Positions 1 to 14,675 of a stretch of DNA of 64,000 nucleotides are shown piece after piece; within the stretch, counting starts at the first letter, position 1; each line of letters opens with the position of its first letter. The stretch lies in the NCBI GenBank assembly GCA_946122785.1, contig CAMGYJ010000007.1:35737587-35801586 (forward strand). Reading direction: 5' to 3'. A model generated the notes under the pieces. That model was not told where the DNA came from. It searched no databases and was given only the letters and a program-made list of their open reading frames with translations. The position numbers and the translations under genes are program-made. Source of the stretch: Linum tenue. Its lineage: Eukaryota > Streptophyta > Magnoliopsida > Malpighiales > Linaceae.

Positions 1-1180
1 AATAATTACGAAAATGTCATCCGAAAATAAATTGACCCAAATTTGTGCTTAATGGACTTATCATCCATGGAGAATAGGATCAATAGAATTCATTATCGGT
101 GGAGAATAGCCTCGACCTGATTTCATGATCTGTAGCCTCCAGAATTGAAAGAAAATGGCATTTCGGAAAAATCGCCCGAAATTTGTCATTGTACCCTTTT
201 GGAATCGTCCAAAAATTGACCCGGAATAAATCCGCCCAAATCGATGCTTAATGGACTTAATCATCATTGAAGAATAGCCTCAGGCCGAATCCGGGATCTG
301 TAGCATTAAAATCTTAAAAAATCGCCTTTTGTAGCCCAAAAAATTACGAAAATGCAATCTGAAATAAATTGCCCCAAATCGCTGCTTAATGAACTTATCA
401 TCCATGGAGAATAGGATCAATACACTTCATTATTGGTGGAGAATAGCCCCAGCCTGATTCTGTGATCTGCAGCCTCCAGAATCGAAAGAAAATGGCATTT
501 AGGAAAAATCGCCTGAAATATGTGATGGTACCCCTTTGGAATCTGCAAAAAATTGACCCAGAATAAATCCGCCCAAATCGGTGCTTCATGGGCTTAATCA
601 TCGTTGAACAATACCCTCAAGCCGAATCTCTGATCTGTAGCCTTCAAAATCGAAAGAAAATGGCTTTTCGTCGACCAAAAAATTACGAAAAATGCCATCC
701 GAAAATTAATTTGCCCAAATCGGTGCTTAATGGGCTTATCATCCGCGGAGAATAGGATCAATAGACTTCATTATTGCTAGAGAATAGCATCGGCCTGATT
801 CCGTGATCTGAGCCTCTAGAATCGAAAGAAAATGGCATTTTAGAAAAATCGCCTCAAATCTGTGATGGTGCCCCTTTCGAATCTGCCAAAAATTGACCCG
901 GAATAAATTCGCCCAAATCGGTGCTTAATGGACTTAATCATCGGTGAAGAATAGCCTCCGGCAGAATTCGGGATCTGTAGCCATTAAAATCCTAAAAAAA
1001 TGGTCTTTCGTCGCCCAAAACATTACGAAAATGCCATCTGAAAATAAATTGACCCAAATCGCTGCTTAATGAACTTATCATCCGTGGAGAATAGGATCAA
1101 TAGACTTCATTATCGGTGGAGAATAGCCTCGGCCTGATTCCGTGATCTGCAGCCTCCAGAATAGAAAGAAAATGGCATTT
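1..1180. repeat. Satellite module repeated at 18.36-19.54 kb (copy 1)
   Basis: About 1.18 kb is more similar to 18,362-19,545 than to adjacent satellite. Shared variants include AATTTGTGCTTAATGG, CAATAGAATTCATT in place of CAATAGACTTCATT, GCCTCGACCTGATTTC, and the sequence CTGAAATAAATTGCCCCAAATCGCTGC. Homology fades near 1,180, where this copy switches to a GAATGAAATCTGTGATGATA-type A half. Confidence 0.75.
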
Positions 1181-3593
1181 CGGAAAAATCGAATGAAATC
1201 TGTGATGATACCCCTTTGTAATCTGCCAAAAATTGACCCGGAATAAATCCGCACAATTCGGTGCTTAATGGACCTAATCATCGTTGAAGAATAGCCTCTG
1301 TCCAAATCCGTGATTTGTGGCCTTCAAAATCCAAAGAAAATGGTCTTTTGTCGTCCAAAAAATTACGAAAATGCCATCCAAAAATAAATTGGCACAAATC
1401 GATGCTTAATGGACATCTGTGGAGAATAAGATCAATAGACTTCATTATTGTTGGAGAATAGGCTTGGCCTGATTTCGTGCTCTGCAGCCTCCAGAATCAA
1501 AAGAAAATGGCATTTCGGAAAAATCGCCTGAAATCTGTGATGTTACCCCCTTTAGAATCTGCGAAAAATTGACCCAGAATAAATCCGACCAAATTGGTTC
1601 GTAATGGACTTAATCATTGTTGAAAAATAGCCTCAGGCCAAATCCATGATTTGTAGACTTCAAAATCAAAAGAAAATGGCCTTTCGTCGACATAAAAATT
1701 ACGAAAATGCCATTCAAAAATAAATTGGCCCAAATCGGTACTTAATGGACTTAATCATCATTGAAGAATAGCCTCAGGCCGAATCCATGATTTGTAGCCA
1801 TCAAAATCCAAAGAAAATGGTCTTTCGTGGTCCAAAAAATTACGAAAATGCCATCCGAAAATAAATTGGCCCAAATCGGCGCGTAATGGACTTATCATCC
1901 GTTGAGAATAGGATCAGTAGACTTCATTATCGGTTGAGAATAGACTCGGCCTGATTCCGTGATCTGCAGACTCCAGAATCGAAAGAAAATGGCATTTCGG
2001 AAAAATCGCCCGAAATCTGTGATGACCCCAATGGAATCTGCCAAAAATTGACCCGGAATAAATCCGCCCAAATCGGTGCTTGATGGACTTAATCATCGTT
2101 GAAGAATAGCCTCAGGCTGAATCCGTGATTTGTAGCCTTCAAAATCCAAAGAAAATGGTCTTTCGTGGTCCAAAAAATTACGAAAAATGTCATCCGAAAA
2201 TAAATTGGCCCAAATCGGTGCTTAATGGATTTATCATCCGTAGAGAATAAGATCAAAAGACTTCATTATTGGTGGACAATTGGCTCGGCCTGATTCAGTG
2301 CTCTACGGCCTCCAGAATCGAAAGAAAATGGCATTTCGGAAAAATCGAATGAAATCTGTGATGATACCCCTTTGGAATCTGCCAAAAATTGACCCCGAAT
2401 AAATCCGTCCAAATTGGTGCTTAATGGACTTAATCATCGTTAAAATATAACCTCAGGCCAAATCCGTGATTTGAGGCCTTCAAAATCCAAAGAAAATGGT
2501 CTTTCGTCGTACAAAAAATTACGAAAATGCCATCCGAAAATAAATTGGCCCAAATCGGTGCTTAATGGACTTATCATCCGTGGAGAATAAGATCAAAAGA
2601 CTTCATTATTGGTGGAGAATAGGCTCGGGCTGATTCCGTGCTCTGCAGCCTCCAGAATCGAAAGAAAATGGAATTTCGGAAAAATCGCCCGAAGTCTGTG
2701 ATTGTATCCCTTTGGAATCTGCCAAAAATTAACCCGGAATAAATCCGCCTAAATCGGTGCTTAATGGACTTAATCATCGTTGAAAAATAGTCTCAAGCAG
2801 AATCCGTGATTTGTAGCCTTCAAAATCCAAAGAAAATGGTTTTCGTCGACATAAAAATTACGAAAAATGCCATCCGAAAGTAAATTCGCCCAAATCAGTG
2901 CTCAATGGACTTATTATCCATGGAGAATAGGATTAGTAAACTTTATTATCGGTGGAGAATAGCCCCGGCGTGATTCTGTGATCTGCAGTCTCCAGAATTG
3001 AAAGAAAATGACATTTCAGAAAAATCGCCCAAAATCTGTGATGGTAACCCTTTGGAATTTGCTAAAAATTGACCCGGAATAAATCTTCCCAAATCGGTGC
3101 TTGATGGACTTAATCATCGTTGAAGAATAGTCTCAGGCCGAATCCGTGATCTGTAGCCTTAAAAATCCAAAGAAAATGGTCTTTCGTGGTCCGAACAATT
3201 ACGAAAATGCTATCCGAAAATAAATTGGCCCAAATCGGTGCTTAGTGGACTTATCATCCGTGGAGAATAAGATCAATAGACTTCACTATTGGTGGAGAAT
3301 AGGCTCGGCCTGATTCCGTGCTCTGCAGCCTCCAGAATCGAAAGAAAATGGCATTTCGGAAAAATCAAATGAAATCTGTGATGATACCTCTTTGGAATCT
3401 GCCAAAAATTGACCCAGAATAAATCCACCAAAATCAGTGCTTAATGGACTTAATCATCGTTGAAGAATAGCCTCAGGCCAAATCCGTGATTTGTAGCCTT
3501 CAAAATCCAAAGAAAATGGTCTTTCGTCGTCCCAAACATTACGAAAATGCCATACGAAAATAAATTGGCCCAAATCGGTGCTTAATGGACTTA

Positions 3594-6500
3594 TCATCCG
3601 TGGAGAATAAGATCAAAAGACTTCATTATTGGTGGAGAATAGGCTTGGCCTGATTCCGTGCTCTGCAGCCTCCAGAATCGAAAGAAAATGGCATTTCGGA
3701 AAAATCGAATGAAATCAGTGATACCCCTATGGAATCTGCCAAAAATTGACCCAGAATAAATCCGCCCAAATCGGTGCTTAATGGACTTAATCATCGTTGA
3801 AGAATAGCCTCTGGCCAAATCCGTCTTTCTAGCCTTCAAAATCCAAAGAAAATGGTCTTTCGTCGTCCAAAAAATTACGAAAATGACATCCGAAAATAAA
3901 TTGGCCCAAATCGGTGCTTAATGGACTTATCATACATGGAGAATAAGATCAAAAGACTTCATTATTGGTGGAGAATAGGCTTGGCCTGATTCCGTGCTCT
4001 GCAGCCTCCAGAATCGAAAGAAAATGGCATTTCGGAAAAATCGAATGAAATCTGTGATGATACCCCTTTGGAATCTGCCAAAAATTGACCGAGAATAAAT
4101 CCGCCCAAATCAGTGTTTAATGGACTTAATCATCGTTGAAGAATAGCCTCAGGCCAAATCCGTTATTTGTAGCCTTCAAAATCCAAAGAAAATGGTCTTT
4201 CGTCGGCCAAAAAATTACGAAAATGCCATCCGAAAATAAATTGGCCCAAATCGGTGCTTAATGGACATATCATCCGTGGAGAATAAGATCAAAAGACTTC
4301 ATTATTGGTGGAGAATAGGCTCGGCCTGATTCCGTGCTCTGCAGCCTCCAGAATCGAAAGAAAATGGCATTTCGGAAAAATCGAATGAAATCTGTGATGA
4401 TACCCCTTTGGAATCTGCCAAAAATTGACCGAGAATAAATCCGCCCAAATCAGTGTTTAATGGACTTAATCATCGTTGAAGAATAGCCTCAGGCCAAATC
4501 CGTTATTTGTAGCCTTCAAAATCCAAAGAAAATGGTCTTTCGTCGGCCAAAAAATTACGAAAATGCCATCCGAAAATAAATTGGCCCAAATCGGTGCTTA
4601 ATGGACATATCATCCGTGGAGAATAAGATCAAAAGACTTCATTATTGGTGGAGAATAGGCTCGGCCTGATTCCGTTCTCTGCAGCGTCCAGAATCGAAAG
4701 AAAATGGCATTTCGGAAAAATCGAATGAAATCTGTGATGATACCCCTTTGGAATCTGACAAAAATTGACCCAGAATTAATCCGCCCAAATCGGTGCTTAA
4801 TGGACTTAATCATCTTTGAAGAATAGCCTCAGGCCAAATCCGTGATTTGTAGCCTTCAAAATCCAAAGAAAATGGTCTTTCGTCGTCCCAAACATTACGA
4901 AAATGCCATCCGAAAATAAATTGGCCCAAATCGGTGCTTAATGGACTTATCATCCGTGGAGAATAAGATCAAAAGACTTCACTATTGGTGGAGAATAGGC
5001 TTGGCCTGATTCCGTGCTCTGCAGCCTCCAGAATCGAAAGAAAATGGCATTTCGGAAAAATCGAATGAAATCAGTGATACCCCTATGGAATCTGCCAAAA
5101 ATTGACCGAGAATAAATCCGCCCAAATCGGTGCTTAATGGACTTAATCATCGTTGAAGAATAGCCTCTGGCCAAATCCGTGATTTCTAGCCTTCAAAATC
5201 CAAAGAAAATGGTCTTTCGTCGTCCAAAAAATTACGAAAAGGACATCCGAAAATAAATTGGCCCAAATCAGTGCTTAATGGACTTATCATACATGGAGAA
5301 TAAGATCAAAAGACTTCATTATTGGTGGAGAATAGGCTCGGCCTGATTCCGTGCTCTGCAGCCTCCAGAATCGAAAGAAAATGGCATTTCGGAAAAATCG
5401 AATGAAATCTGTGATGATACCCCTTTGGAATCTGCCAAAAAATTGACCGAGAATAAATCCGCCCAAATCAGTGTTTAATGGACTTAATCATCGTTGAAGA
5501 ATAGCCTCAGGCCAAATCCGTTATTTGTAGCCTTCAAAATCCAAAGAAAATGGTCTTTCGTCGGCCAAAAAATTACGAAAATGCCATCCGAAAATAAATT
5601 GGCCCAAATCGGTGCTTAATGGACATATCATCCGTGGAGAATAAGATCAAAAGACTTCATTATTGGTGGAGAATAGGCTCGGCCTGATTCCGTTCTCTGC
5701 AGCGTCCAGAATCGAAAGAAAATGGCATTTCGGAAAAATCGAATGAAATCTGTGATGATACCCCTTTGGAATCTGCCAAAAATTGACCCAGAATTAATCC
5801 GCCCAAATCGGTGCTTAATGGACTTAATCATCTTTGAAGAATAGCCTCAGGCCAAATCCGTGATTTGTAGCCTTCAAAATCCAAAGAAAATGGTCTTTCG
5901 TCGTCCCAAACATTACGAAAATGCCATCCGAAAATAAATTGGCCCAAATCGGTGCTTAATGGACTTATCATCCGTGGAGAATAAGATCAAAAGACTTCAC
6001 TATTGGTGGAGAATAGGCTTGGCCTGATTCCGTGCTCTGCAGCCTCCAGAATCGAAAGAAAATGGCATTTCGGAAAAATCGAATGAAATCAGTGATACCC
6101 CTATGGAATCTGCCAAAAATTGACCGAGAATAAATCCGCCCAAATCGGTGCTTAATGGACTTAATCATCGTTGAAGAATAGCCTCTGGCCAAATCCGTGA
6201 TTTCTAGCCTTCAAAATCCAAAGAAAATGGTCTTTCGTCGTCCAAAAAATTACGAAAAGGACATCCGAAAATAAATTGGCCCAAATCAGTGCTTAATGGA
6301 CTTATCATACATGGAGAATAAGATCAAAAGACTTCATTATTGGTGGAGAATAGGCTCGGCCTGATTCCGTGCTCTGCAGCCTCCAGAATCGAAAGAAAAT
6401 GGCATTTCGGAAAAATCGAATGAAATCTGTGATGATACCCCTTTGGAATCTGCCAAAAATTGACCGAGAATAAATCCGCCCAAATCAGTGTTTAATGGAC

Positions 6501-8000
6501 TTAATCATCGTTGAAGAATAGCCTCAGGCCAAATCCGTTATTTGTAGCCTTCAAAATCCAAAGAAAATGGTCTTTCGTCGGCCAAAAAATTACGAAAATG
6601 CCATCCGAAAATAAATTGGCCCAAATCGGTGCTTAATGGACATATCATCCGTGGAGAATAAGATCAAAAGACTTCATTATTGGTGGAGAATAGGCTCGGC
6701 CTGATTCCGTTCTCTGCAGCGTCCAGAATCGAAAGAAAATGGCATTTCGGAAAAATCGAATGAAATCTGTGATGATACCCCTTTGGAATCTGCCAAAAAT
6801 TGACCCAGAATTAATCCGCCCAAATCGGTGCTTAATGGACTTAATCATCTTTGAAGAATAGCCTCAGGCCAAATCCGTGATTTGTAGCCTTTAAAATCCA
6901 AAGAAAATGGTCTTTCGTCGTCCCAAACATTACGAAAATGCCATCCGAAAATAAATTAGCCCAAATCGGTGCTTAATGGACTTATCATCCGTGGAGAATA
7001 AGATCAAAAGACTTCACTATTGGTGGAGAATAGGCTTGGCCTGATTCCGTGCTCTGCAGCCTCCAGAATCGAAAGAAAATGGCATTTCGGAAAAATCGAA
7101 TGAAATCAGTGATACCCCTATGGAATCTGCTAAAAATTGACCCAGAATAAATCCGCCCAAATCGGTGCTTAATGGACTTAATCATCGTTGAAGAATAGCC
7201 TCTAGCCAAATCCGTGATTTATAGCCTTCAAAATCCAAAGAAAATGGTCTTTCGTCGTCCAAAAAATTACGAAAATGACATCCGAAAATAAATTGGCCCA
7301 AATCGGTGCTTAATGGACTTATCATACATGGAGAATAAGATCAAAAGACTTCATTATTGGTGGAGAATAGGCTCGGCATGATTCCGTGCTCTGCAGCCTC
7401 CAGAATCGAAAGAAAATGGCATTTCGGAAAAATCGAATGAAATCTGTGATGATACCTCTTTGGAATCTGCCAAAAATTGACCGAGAATAAATCCGCCCAA
7501 ATCAGTGTTTAATGGACTTAATCATCGTTGAAGAATAGCCTCAGGCCAAATCCGTTATTTGTAGCCTTCAAAATCCAAAGAAAATGGTCTTTCGTCGGCC
7601 AAAAAATTACGAAAATGCCATCCGAAAATAAATTGGCCCAAATCGGTGCTTAATGGACATATCATCCGTGGAGAATAAGATCAAAAGACTTCATTATTGG
7701 TGGAGAATAGGCTCGGTCTGATTCCGTGCTCTGCAGCGTCCAGAATCGAAAGAAAATGGCATTTCGGAAAAATCGAATGAAATCTGTGATGATACCCCTT
7801 TGGAATCTGCCAAAAATTGACCCCGAATTAATCCGCCCAAATCGGTGCTTAATGGACTTAATCATCTTTGAAGAATAGCCTCAGGCCAAATCCGTGATTT
7901 GTAGCCTTCAAAATCCAAAGAAAATGGCCTTTCGCCGTCCAAAAAATTACGAAAAATGCCATCCGAAAATAAATTCGCCCGAATCGGTGTTCAGTGGACT
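3594..8000. repeat. 1,017-bp higher-order repeat (trimer of 339-bp units)
   Basis: Equivalent points recur at 4,610, 5,628, 6,645 and 7,662, a spacing of 1,017-1,018 bp, or three 339-bp units. The three unit types are distinguishable. Type a has TCCGTTCTCTGCAGCGTCC and GAATTAATCCGCCC. Type b has a short GAAATCAGTGATACCCCTATGG. Type c has CATACATGGAG in the A half and CCGTTATTTGTAGCC in the B half. The cycle a-b-c runs nearly identically from 4,610 to about 8,000. From 3,594 to 4,609 the order is b-c-c', an imperfect lead-in. Differences between successive cycles are few single bases, so this zone was homogenised recently. Confidence 0.9.
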
Positions 8001-11000
8001 TATTATCCATGGAGAATAGGATTAGTAGACTTCATTATCGGTGGAGAATAGCCCCCGGCGTGATTCTGTGATCTGCAGTCTCCAGAATTGAAAGAAAATT
8101 GCATTTCAGAAAAATCGCCCGAAATTTGTGATGGTAACCCTTTGGAATCTGCCAAAAATTTACCCGGAATAAATCCGCCGAAATAGGTGCTTAATGGACT
8201 TAATCATCATTGAAGAATAGTCTCAGGCCAAATCCGTGATTTGTAGCCTTCAAAATACAAAGAAAATGGTCTTTCCTGGTCCAAAAAATTACGAAAATGT
8301 CATCCGAAAATAAATTGGCCCAAATCGGTGCTTAATGGACTTATTATCCATGGAGAATAGAATCAATAGACTTCATTATCGGCGGAGAATAGCGTCGGAC
8401 TGATTCCGTGATCTGCAGCCTCCAGAATAGAAAGAAAATGGCATTTCGGAAAAATCGAATGAAATCTGTGATGATACCCCTTTGGAATCTGCCAAAAATT
8501 GACCCGGAATAAATCCGACCAAATCGGTGCTTAATGGACTCAATCATCGGTGAAGAATAGCCTCAGGCCGAATTCGGGATCTGTACCCATTAAAATCCTC
8601 AAAAAATGGCCTTTCGTCGCCCCAAAAAATACGAAAATGCCATCCGAAAATAAATTTGCCCAACTCGGTACTTAATGGGCTTATCATCTGCGGAGAATAG
8701 GATCAATAAATTTTATTATCGGTGGAGAATAGCCTCGGTCCGATTCCGTGATCCAAACTCAAGAATCGAAAAGATAATGGTACTTCAGAAAAAACAACTA
8801 AAATCTGTGATGGTACCCCTTTGGAATCTGCCAAAAATTGACCCGGAATAAATTTGCCCAAAACGGTGCTTAATGGACTTAATCATCGGTGAAGAATAGC
8901 CTCAGGCTGAATCCGGGATCTGTAGCCATTAAAATCTTAAAAAATGGCCTTTCGGCTGCCAAAAAAATACGAAAATGCCATCCGAAAATAAATTTGCCCA
9001 ACTCGGTGCTTAATGGGCTTATCATCTGCGGAGAATAGGATCAATAAATTTCATTATCGGTGGAGAAGAGCCTCGGCCTGATTCCGTGATTTGCAGCCTC
9101 CGGAATTGAAAGAAAATGACATTTAGGAAAAATCGCCTGAAATATGTGATGGTAACCCTTTGGAATCTGCAAAAAATTGACCCGGAATAAATCCGCCCAA
9201 ATTGGTGCTTAATGGAATTAATCATCGTTGAAGAATAGCCTCAAGCCGAATCCGTGATCTGCAACCTCAAGAATCAAAAGAAAATGGCATTTTAAAAAAA
9301 ACGCTTGAAATATGTGATGGTACCCCTTTGGAATCTGCAAAAAATTGACCCGGAATAAATTCGCCCAAATAGGTGCTTAATAGACATAATCATCGGTGTA
9401 GAATAGCATCAGGCCGAATCCGGGATCGGTAGCCATTAAAATCCTAAAAAAATGGACTTTCGTCGACCAAAAAAATTATAAAAATGCCATCTGAAAATAA
9501 ATTGGCCCAAATCGCTGCGTAATGAACTTATCATCCGTGGAGAATAGGATCAATACACTTCATTATCGGTGGAGAATAGCCTCGGCCTGATTCCGTGATC
9601 TGCAGCCTCCAGAATCGAAAGAAAATTGCATTTATGAAAAATCGCCTGAAATCTGTGATGGTACCCCTTTGGAATCTGCAAAAAATTGACCCAGAATAAA
9701 TCCTCCCAAATCAGTGCTTAATGGAATTAATAATCGTTGAAGGATACCTCAAGGCGAATCAGTGATCTGTAGCCTTCAAAATCAAAAGAAAATGGCTTTT
9801 CGTCGCCCAAAAATTTACGAAAATGCTATCCGAAAATAAATTTTCAAAAATCGGTGCTTAATTGTCTCATCATCTGCGGAGAATAGGATCAATAGACTTC
9901 ATTATTGGTGGAGAATAGCTTCGGCCAAATTACGTGATCTGAAACTCCAGAATCGAAAGATAATGGCACTTTAGCAAAAACACCTGAAATCTGTGATGGT
10001 ACCCCTTTGGAATCTGCCAAAAATTGTCCCGGAATAAATTTGCCCAAATCGATGCTTACTGGACTTAATCATCGGTGAAGAATAGCCTCAGCCGAATCCG
10101 GGATCTGTGGCCATTAAAATCCTAAAAAAATGGCCTTTCGTCGCCCAAAAAATTATGAAAATGCCATCCGAAAATAAATTTGTCCAACTCGATGCTTAAT
10201 GGGCTTATCATCTGCGGAGAATAGGATCAATAGACTTCATTATCGGTTGAGAATAGCCTCGACCTGATTCCGTGATCTGCAGCCTCCAGAATCGAAAGAA
10301 AATGGCATTTCAGAAAATCGCTAGAAATCTGTGATGGTGCCCCCTTTGGAATCTGCAAAAAATTGACCCAGAATAAATCCGCCCAAATCGGTGCTTAATG
10401 GAATTAATCATCGTTGAAAGATAGCTCAAGCCGAAGCAGTGATATGTAGTCTTCAAAATCGAAAGAAAATGGCCTTTCGTCGCCCAAAAAATTACGAAAA
10501 TGCCATACGAAAATAAATTGTCTTAAATCGGTGCTTAATGGACTTATCATCCGCTGAAAATAGAATCAATAGACTTCATTATCGAGGAAGAATAGCCTCG
10601 CCCTGATTCCGTGATATGCAGCCTCCAAAATCAAAAGAAAATGGCATTTCGGAAAAATTGCCCGAAATCTGTGATGGTACCCCTTTGAAATCTGCCAAAA
10701 ATTGACCGAGAATAAATCCGCCCAAATCGGTGATTAATTGACTTAATCATCGTAGTAGAATACACTTAGGCCGAATCCGTGATCTGTAGCCTCCAAAATA
10801 AAGAGAAAATGGCATTTCGGAAAAATCACCCAAAATCTTGATGGTACTCCGTTTGAATCTGCCAAAAATTGACGCGGAATAAATTCCCCAAATCGGTGCT
10901 AAATAGACTTAATCATCGTTGAAGAATAGCCTCATGTCGAATCCGTGATCTGTATCCTTCAAAATCCAAAGAAAATGGCCTTTCGTCGCCCAAAAATTTA

Positions 11001-12420
11001 CGAAAATGTCATCCGAAAATAAATTTACCCAAATCGGTGCTTAATGGACTTACCATCCATGGAAAATAGGATCAATAGACTTAATTATCGGTGGAGAATA
11101 GCCTCGGCCTGATTTTATGATTTGCAGCCTCTAGAATTGAAAGAAAATGCCATTTCGGAAAAATCCCCCCAAATCTATGATGGTACACCATTTGTAATCT
11201 GCCAAAAATTGACCAAGAATAAATCCGGCCAAAACAGTGCTTAATGGACTTAACCATCGTTGAAGAATAACCTTAGGCCGAATCCGTGATCTGTAGCCTT
11301 CAAAATCCAAAGAAAATGGTCTTTCGTCGGCCCAAAAATTACGAAAAATGCCATCCGATATTAAATTGGTACAATCGGTGCTTAATGGACATATCGTCCG
11401 TGGAGAATAGGATCTATAGACTTCACTATCCGTGGAGAATTACCTCGGCCTGATTCCGTGATCTGCAGCCTCCAGAAACGAAAGAAAATGGCATTTCGCA
11501 AAAATCGCCTGAAATCTATTTGGTACCCCCTTTGGAATATGCCAAAAATTGACATGGAATAAATCCACCCAAATCGGTGCTTAATGGACCTAATCATCGT
11601 TGAAGTATAGCTTCAGGGCGAATCCGTGATATGAAGCCTTCAAAATCCAAAGAAAATGACCTTTCGTCGCCCAAAAAATTAGGAAAATGCCATACGCAAA
11701 TAAATTGGCCCAAATCAGTGCTTAATGGACTTATCATCCGTGGAGAATAGAAACAATAGACTTCATTATCGGTGAAGAAGAGCCTAGGCCTGATTCCGTG
11801 ATATGCTGCCTCCAAAATCAAAAGAAAATGGCATTTCGAAAAAATCACCCGAAATCTGTGATGGTACTCCGTTGGAATCAGCCAAAATTGACCCGGAATA
11901 AATTCTCCCAAATTGGTGCTAAATAGACATAATCAATTTTGAAGAATAGCCTCAGGCTGAATCCGTGATCCGTAGCGTTCCAAATCTGAAGAAAATGGCC
12001 TTTCGTAGCCCAAAAAATTAAGAAAATGTCATCCAAAAATAAAATGGCTCAAATCGGTGCTTAATGGACTTATTATCCGTGGAGAATAGTATTAATAGAC
12101 TTCATTATCGGTCGAGAATAGCTTCGGCCTGATTCCGTGATCTGCAGCCTCCAGAATCGAAAGAAAATAGCATTTCGGAAAAATCGCATGAATCAGTGAT
12201 GGTACCCCTTTGGAATCTGCCAAAAATTGACCCGGAATAAATCCGCCCAAATCGGTGCTTAATGGACTTAATCATTGTTAAAGAATAGCCTCAGGCCGAA
12301 CCTGTGATCTGTAGCATTCAAAATCCAAAGAAAATGGCTTTTCGTCACCCCAAAAAATTACGAAAAATGCCATCCGTAAATAAATTGGCCAAATCGATGC
12401 TTATCGTATGTGGAGAATAG

Positions 12421-12484
12421 AATCGATAGACTTCATATTCGGTGGAGAATAGAATCGATAGACTTCATATTCGGTGGAGAATAG
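12421..12484. repeat. Direct tandem copy of the 32-bp A-half module
   Basis: The A-half module occurs twice here, at 12,421-12,452 and 12,453-12,484, identical and back to back; each copy ends GGTGGAGAATAG. Normal A halves carry it once and B halves not at all. Confidence 0.9.
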
Positions 12485-12859
12485 TCTCGGCCTGATTCCA
12501 TGATCTGCAGCCTCCAGAATCGAAAGAAAATTCCATTTCGGAAAAATCGCCCTAAATCTGTGATAGTACCCCTTTGTAATCTGCCAAAAATTAACCCGGA
12601 ATAAATCCGCCCAAATCGGTTCTTAATGGACCTAATAGTCGTTGAAGAATAGTTTCTGGCCGAATCTGATCTGTACCCTTCAAAATCCAAAGAAAATGGC
12701 CTTTCGTTGGCCAAAAAATTACGAAAAATGTCATCCGAAAATAAATTTGCCAAATCCGTGCTTAATGGACATATCGTCCGTGGAGAATAGGATCAATAGA
12801 CTTCATTATAGGTGGAGAATAGCCTCGGCCTGATTCCGTGATCTCCAGCCTCCAGAATC

Positions 12860-14675
12860 GAAAGAAAATGGCATTTCGCAAAAATCGCCTGAAATCTATG
12901 ATAGTACCCCCCCCCCTTTGGAATCTGCCAAAAATTGACCTGGAATAAATCCACATAAATCGGTGCTTAATGGACTTAATCATCGTTGAAGAATAGTCTG
13001 AGGGCGAATCCGTGATCTGAAGCCTTCGAAATCCAAAGAAAATTGTCTTTCGTAGCCCAAAAAATTATGAAAATGCCATACGAAAACAAATTGGCCAAAA
13101 TCGGTGCTTAATGGACTTATCATTAGTGGAAAATAGAAACAATAGACTTCATTATAGGTGGGGAATAGCCTAGCCCTGATTCCGTGATCTGCAGCCTCCA
13201 GAATCGAAAGAAAATAGCATTTCGGAAAAATCACCTGAAATAAGTGATGGTGGAATTTGCCAAAAATTGACCAGGAAAAAATCCGCCAAATCTGTGCTTA
13301 ATGGACTTAATCATTGTTGAAAAATAGCCTCAGGCCGAATCCGTGATCTGTAGCCTTCAAAATCCAAAGAAAATAACCTTTCGTCGCTCATAAAATTACG
13401 AAAATGTCATCCGTAAATAAATTGGCCAAATCCGTGCTTAATGGTCTTATCGTCCGTGGAGAATAGAATCTATAGACTTCATTATCGGTGGAGAATAACC
13501 TCGGCCTGATTCCGTGATCTGCAGACTCTAAAATCGAAAGAAAATGGCATTTCGGAAAAATCGTCTGAAATCTATGATGTACCGCTTTGAAATCTGCCAA
13601 AAATTGACTTAGAATAAATCCGCCCAAATCGGTGCTTAATGGACTTTATCATCATTGAAGAATAGCCTCACGCAGAATCAGTGATCTGCAGCCTCCAGAA
13701 TCAAAAGAAAATGGAATTTCGGAAAAATCACCTGAAATCTGTGATGGTACCCCTTTGGAATCTTCCAAAAATTGACCCATAATAAATCCACCGAAATCGG
13801 TGCTTAATGGACTTAATCATCGTTGAAGAATAGCCTCAGGCCGAAGCCGTTATCTATAGCCTTCAAAATCCAAAGAAAATTGCCTTTCGTCGCCCAAAAA
13901 CTTACGAAAATGCTATCAGAAAATAAATTGGCCCAAATTGGCGCTTAATGAACTTATCATTCGTGGAGAATAGGATCAATAGACTTTATTATCAGTGGAG
14001 AATAGCATCGGCCTGATAACGTGATCTGCAGCCTCCAGAATCAAAAGAAAATGACATTTCGAAAAAATCGTCCAAATTTATGATGGTAACCGTTTTGAAT
14101 CTGCCAAATCGATGCTTAATCATCGTTGAAGAACAGCCTCAGGCGAAATCTGTGATTTGGAGCCTTCAAAATCCAAAGAAAATGACCTTTCGTTTCCAAA
14201 AAAATTATGAAAATGTCATTCGAAAATAAATTGGCCCAAATCCCTGCTTAATGGACTTATCATCCGTGGAGAATACGATCAATAGACTTCATTATCGGTG
14301 GAGAATAGCCTTGGCCTGATTCCGTGATTTGCAGCCTCCAGAATCGAAAGAAAATTGCATTTCGGAAAAATCGTCCGAAATTTGTGATGGTACCCTTTTG
14401 GAATCTACCAAAAATTGACCCGGAGTAAATCCGACCAAATCGATGCTTAATCATTGTTGAAGAATAGCCTCAGGCCGAATCTATGATTTGGAGCCTTCAA
14501 AATCCAAAGAAAATGGTCTTACGTCGCCAAAAAATTATGAAAATGTCATCCGAAAATAAATTGGCCCAAATCGGTGCTTAATGGACTTATCATCCGTGTA
14601 GAATATGATCAATAGACTTCATTATCGGTGGAGAATAGCCTCGGCCTGATTCCGTGATCTGCAGCCTCCAGAATC
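12860..14675. repeat. 1.82-kb satellite tandem duplication, unit 1
   Basis: This stretch is repeated almost base for base at an offset of 1,816-1,818 bp. Shared marks are a run of ten C at 12,907-12,916 (normally four or five), the odd unit lacking a GTACCCC box near 13,250 (AGTGATGGTGGAATTTGCC), a B/A hybrid half near 13,660-13,790, and the short CATCGTTGAAGAACAGCC unit near 14,110. Ends are approximate because the flanks are also satellite. Confidence 0.85.

Noticed and set aside
61..9225. Series of 60-80-codon minus-strand frames as a protein family
   Set aside because: They fall at satellite periodicity in the A half and show frameshifts in many units. No start context or promoter is seen, so they are kept only as a finding to test.
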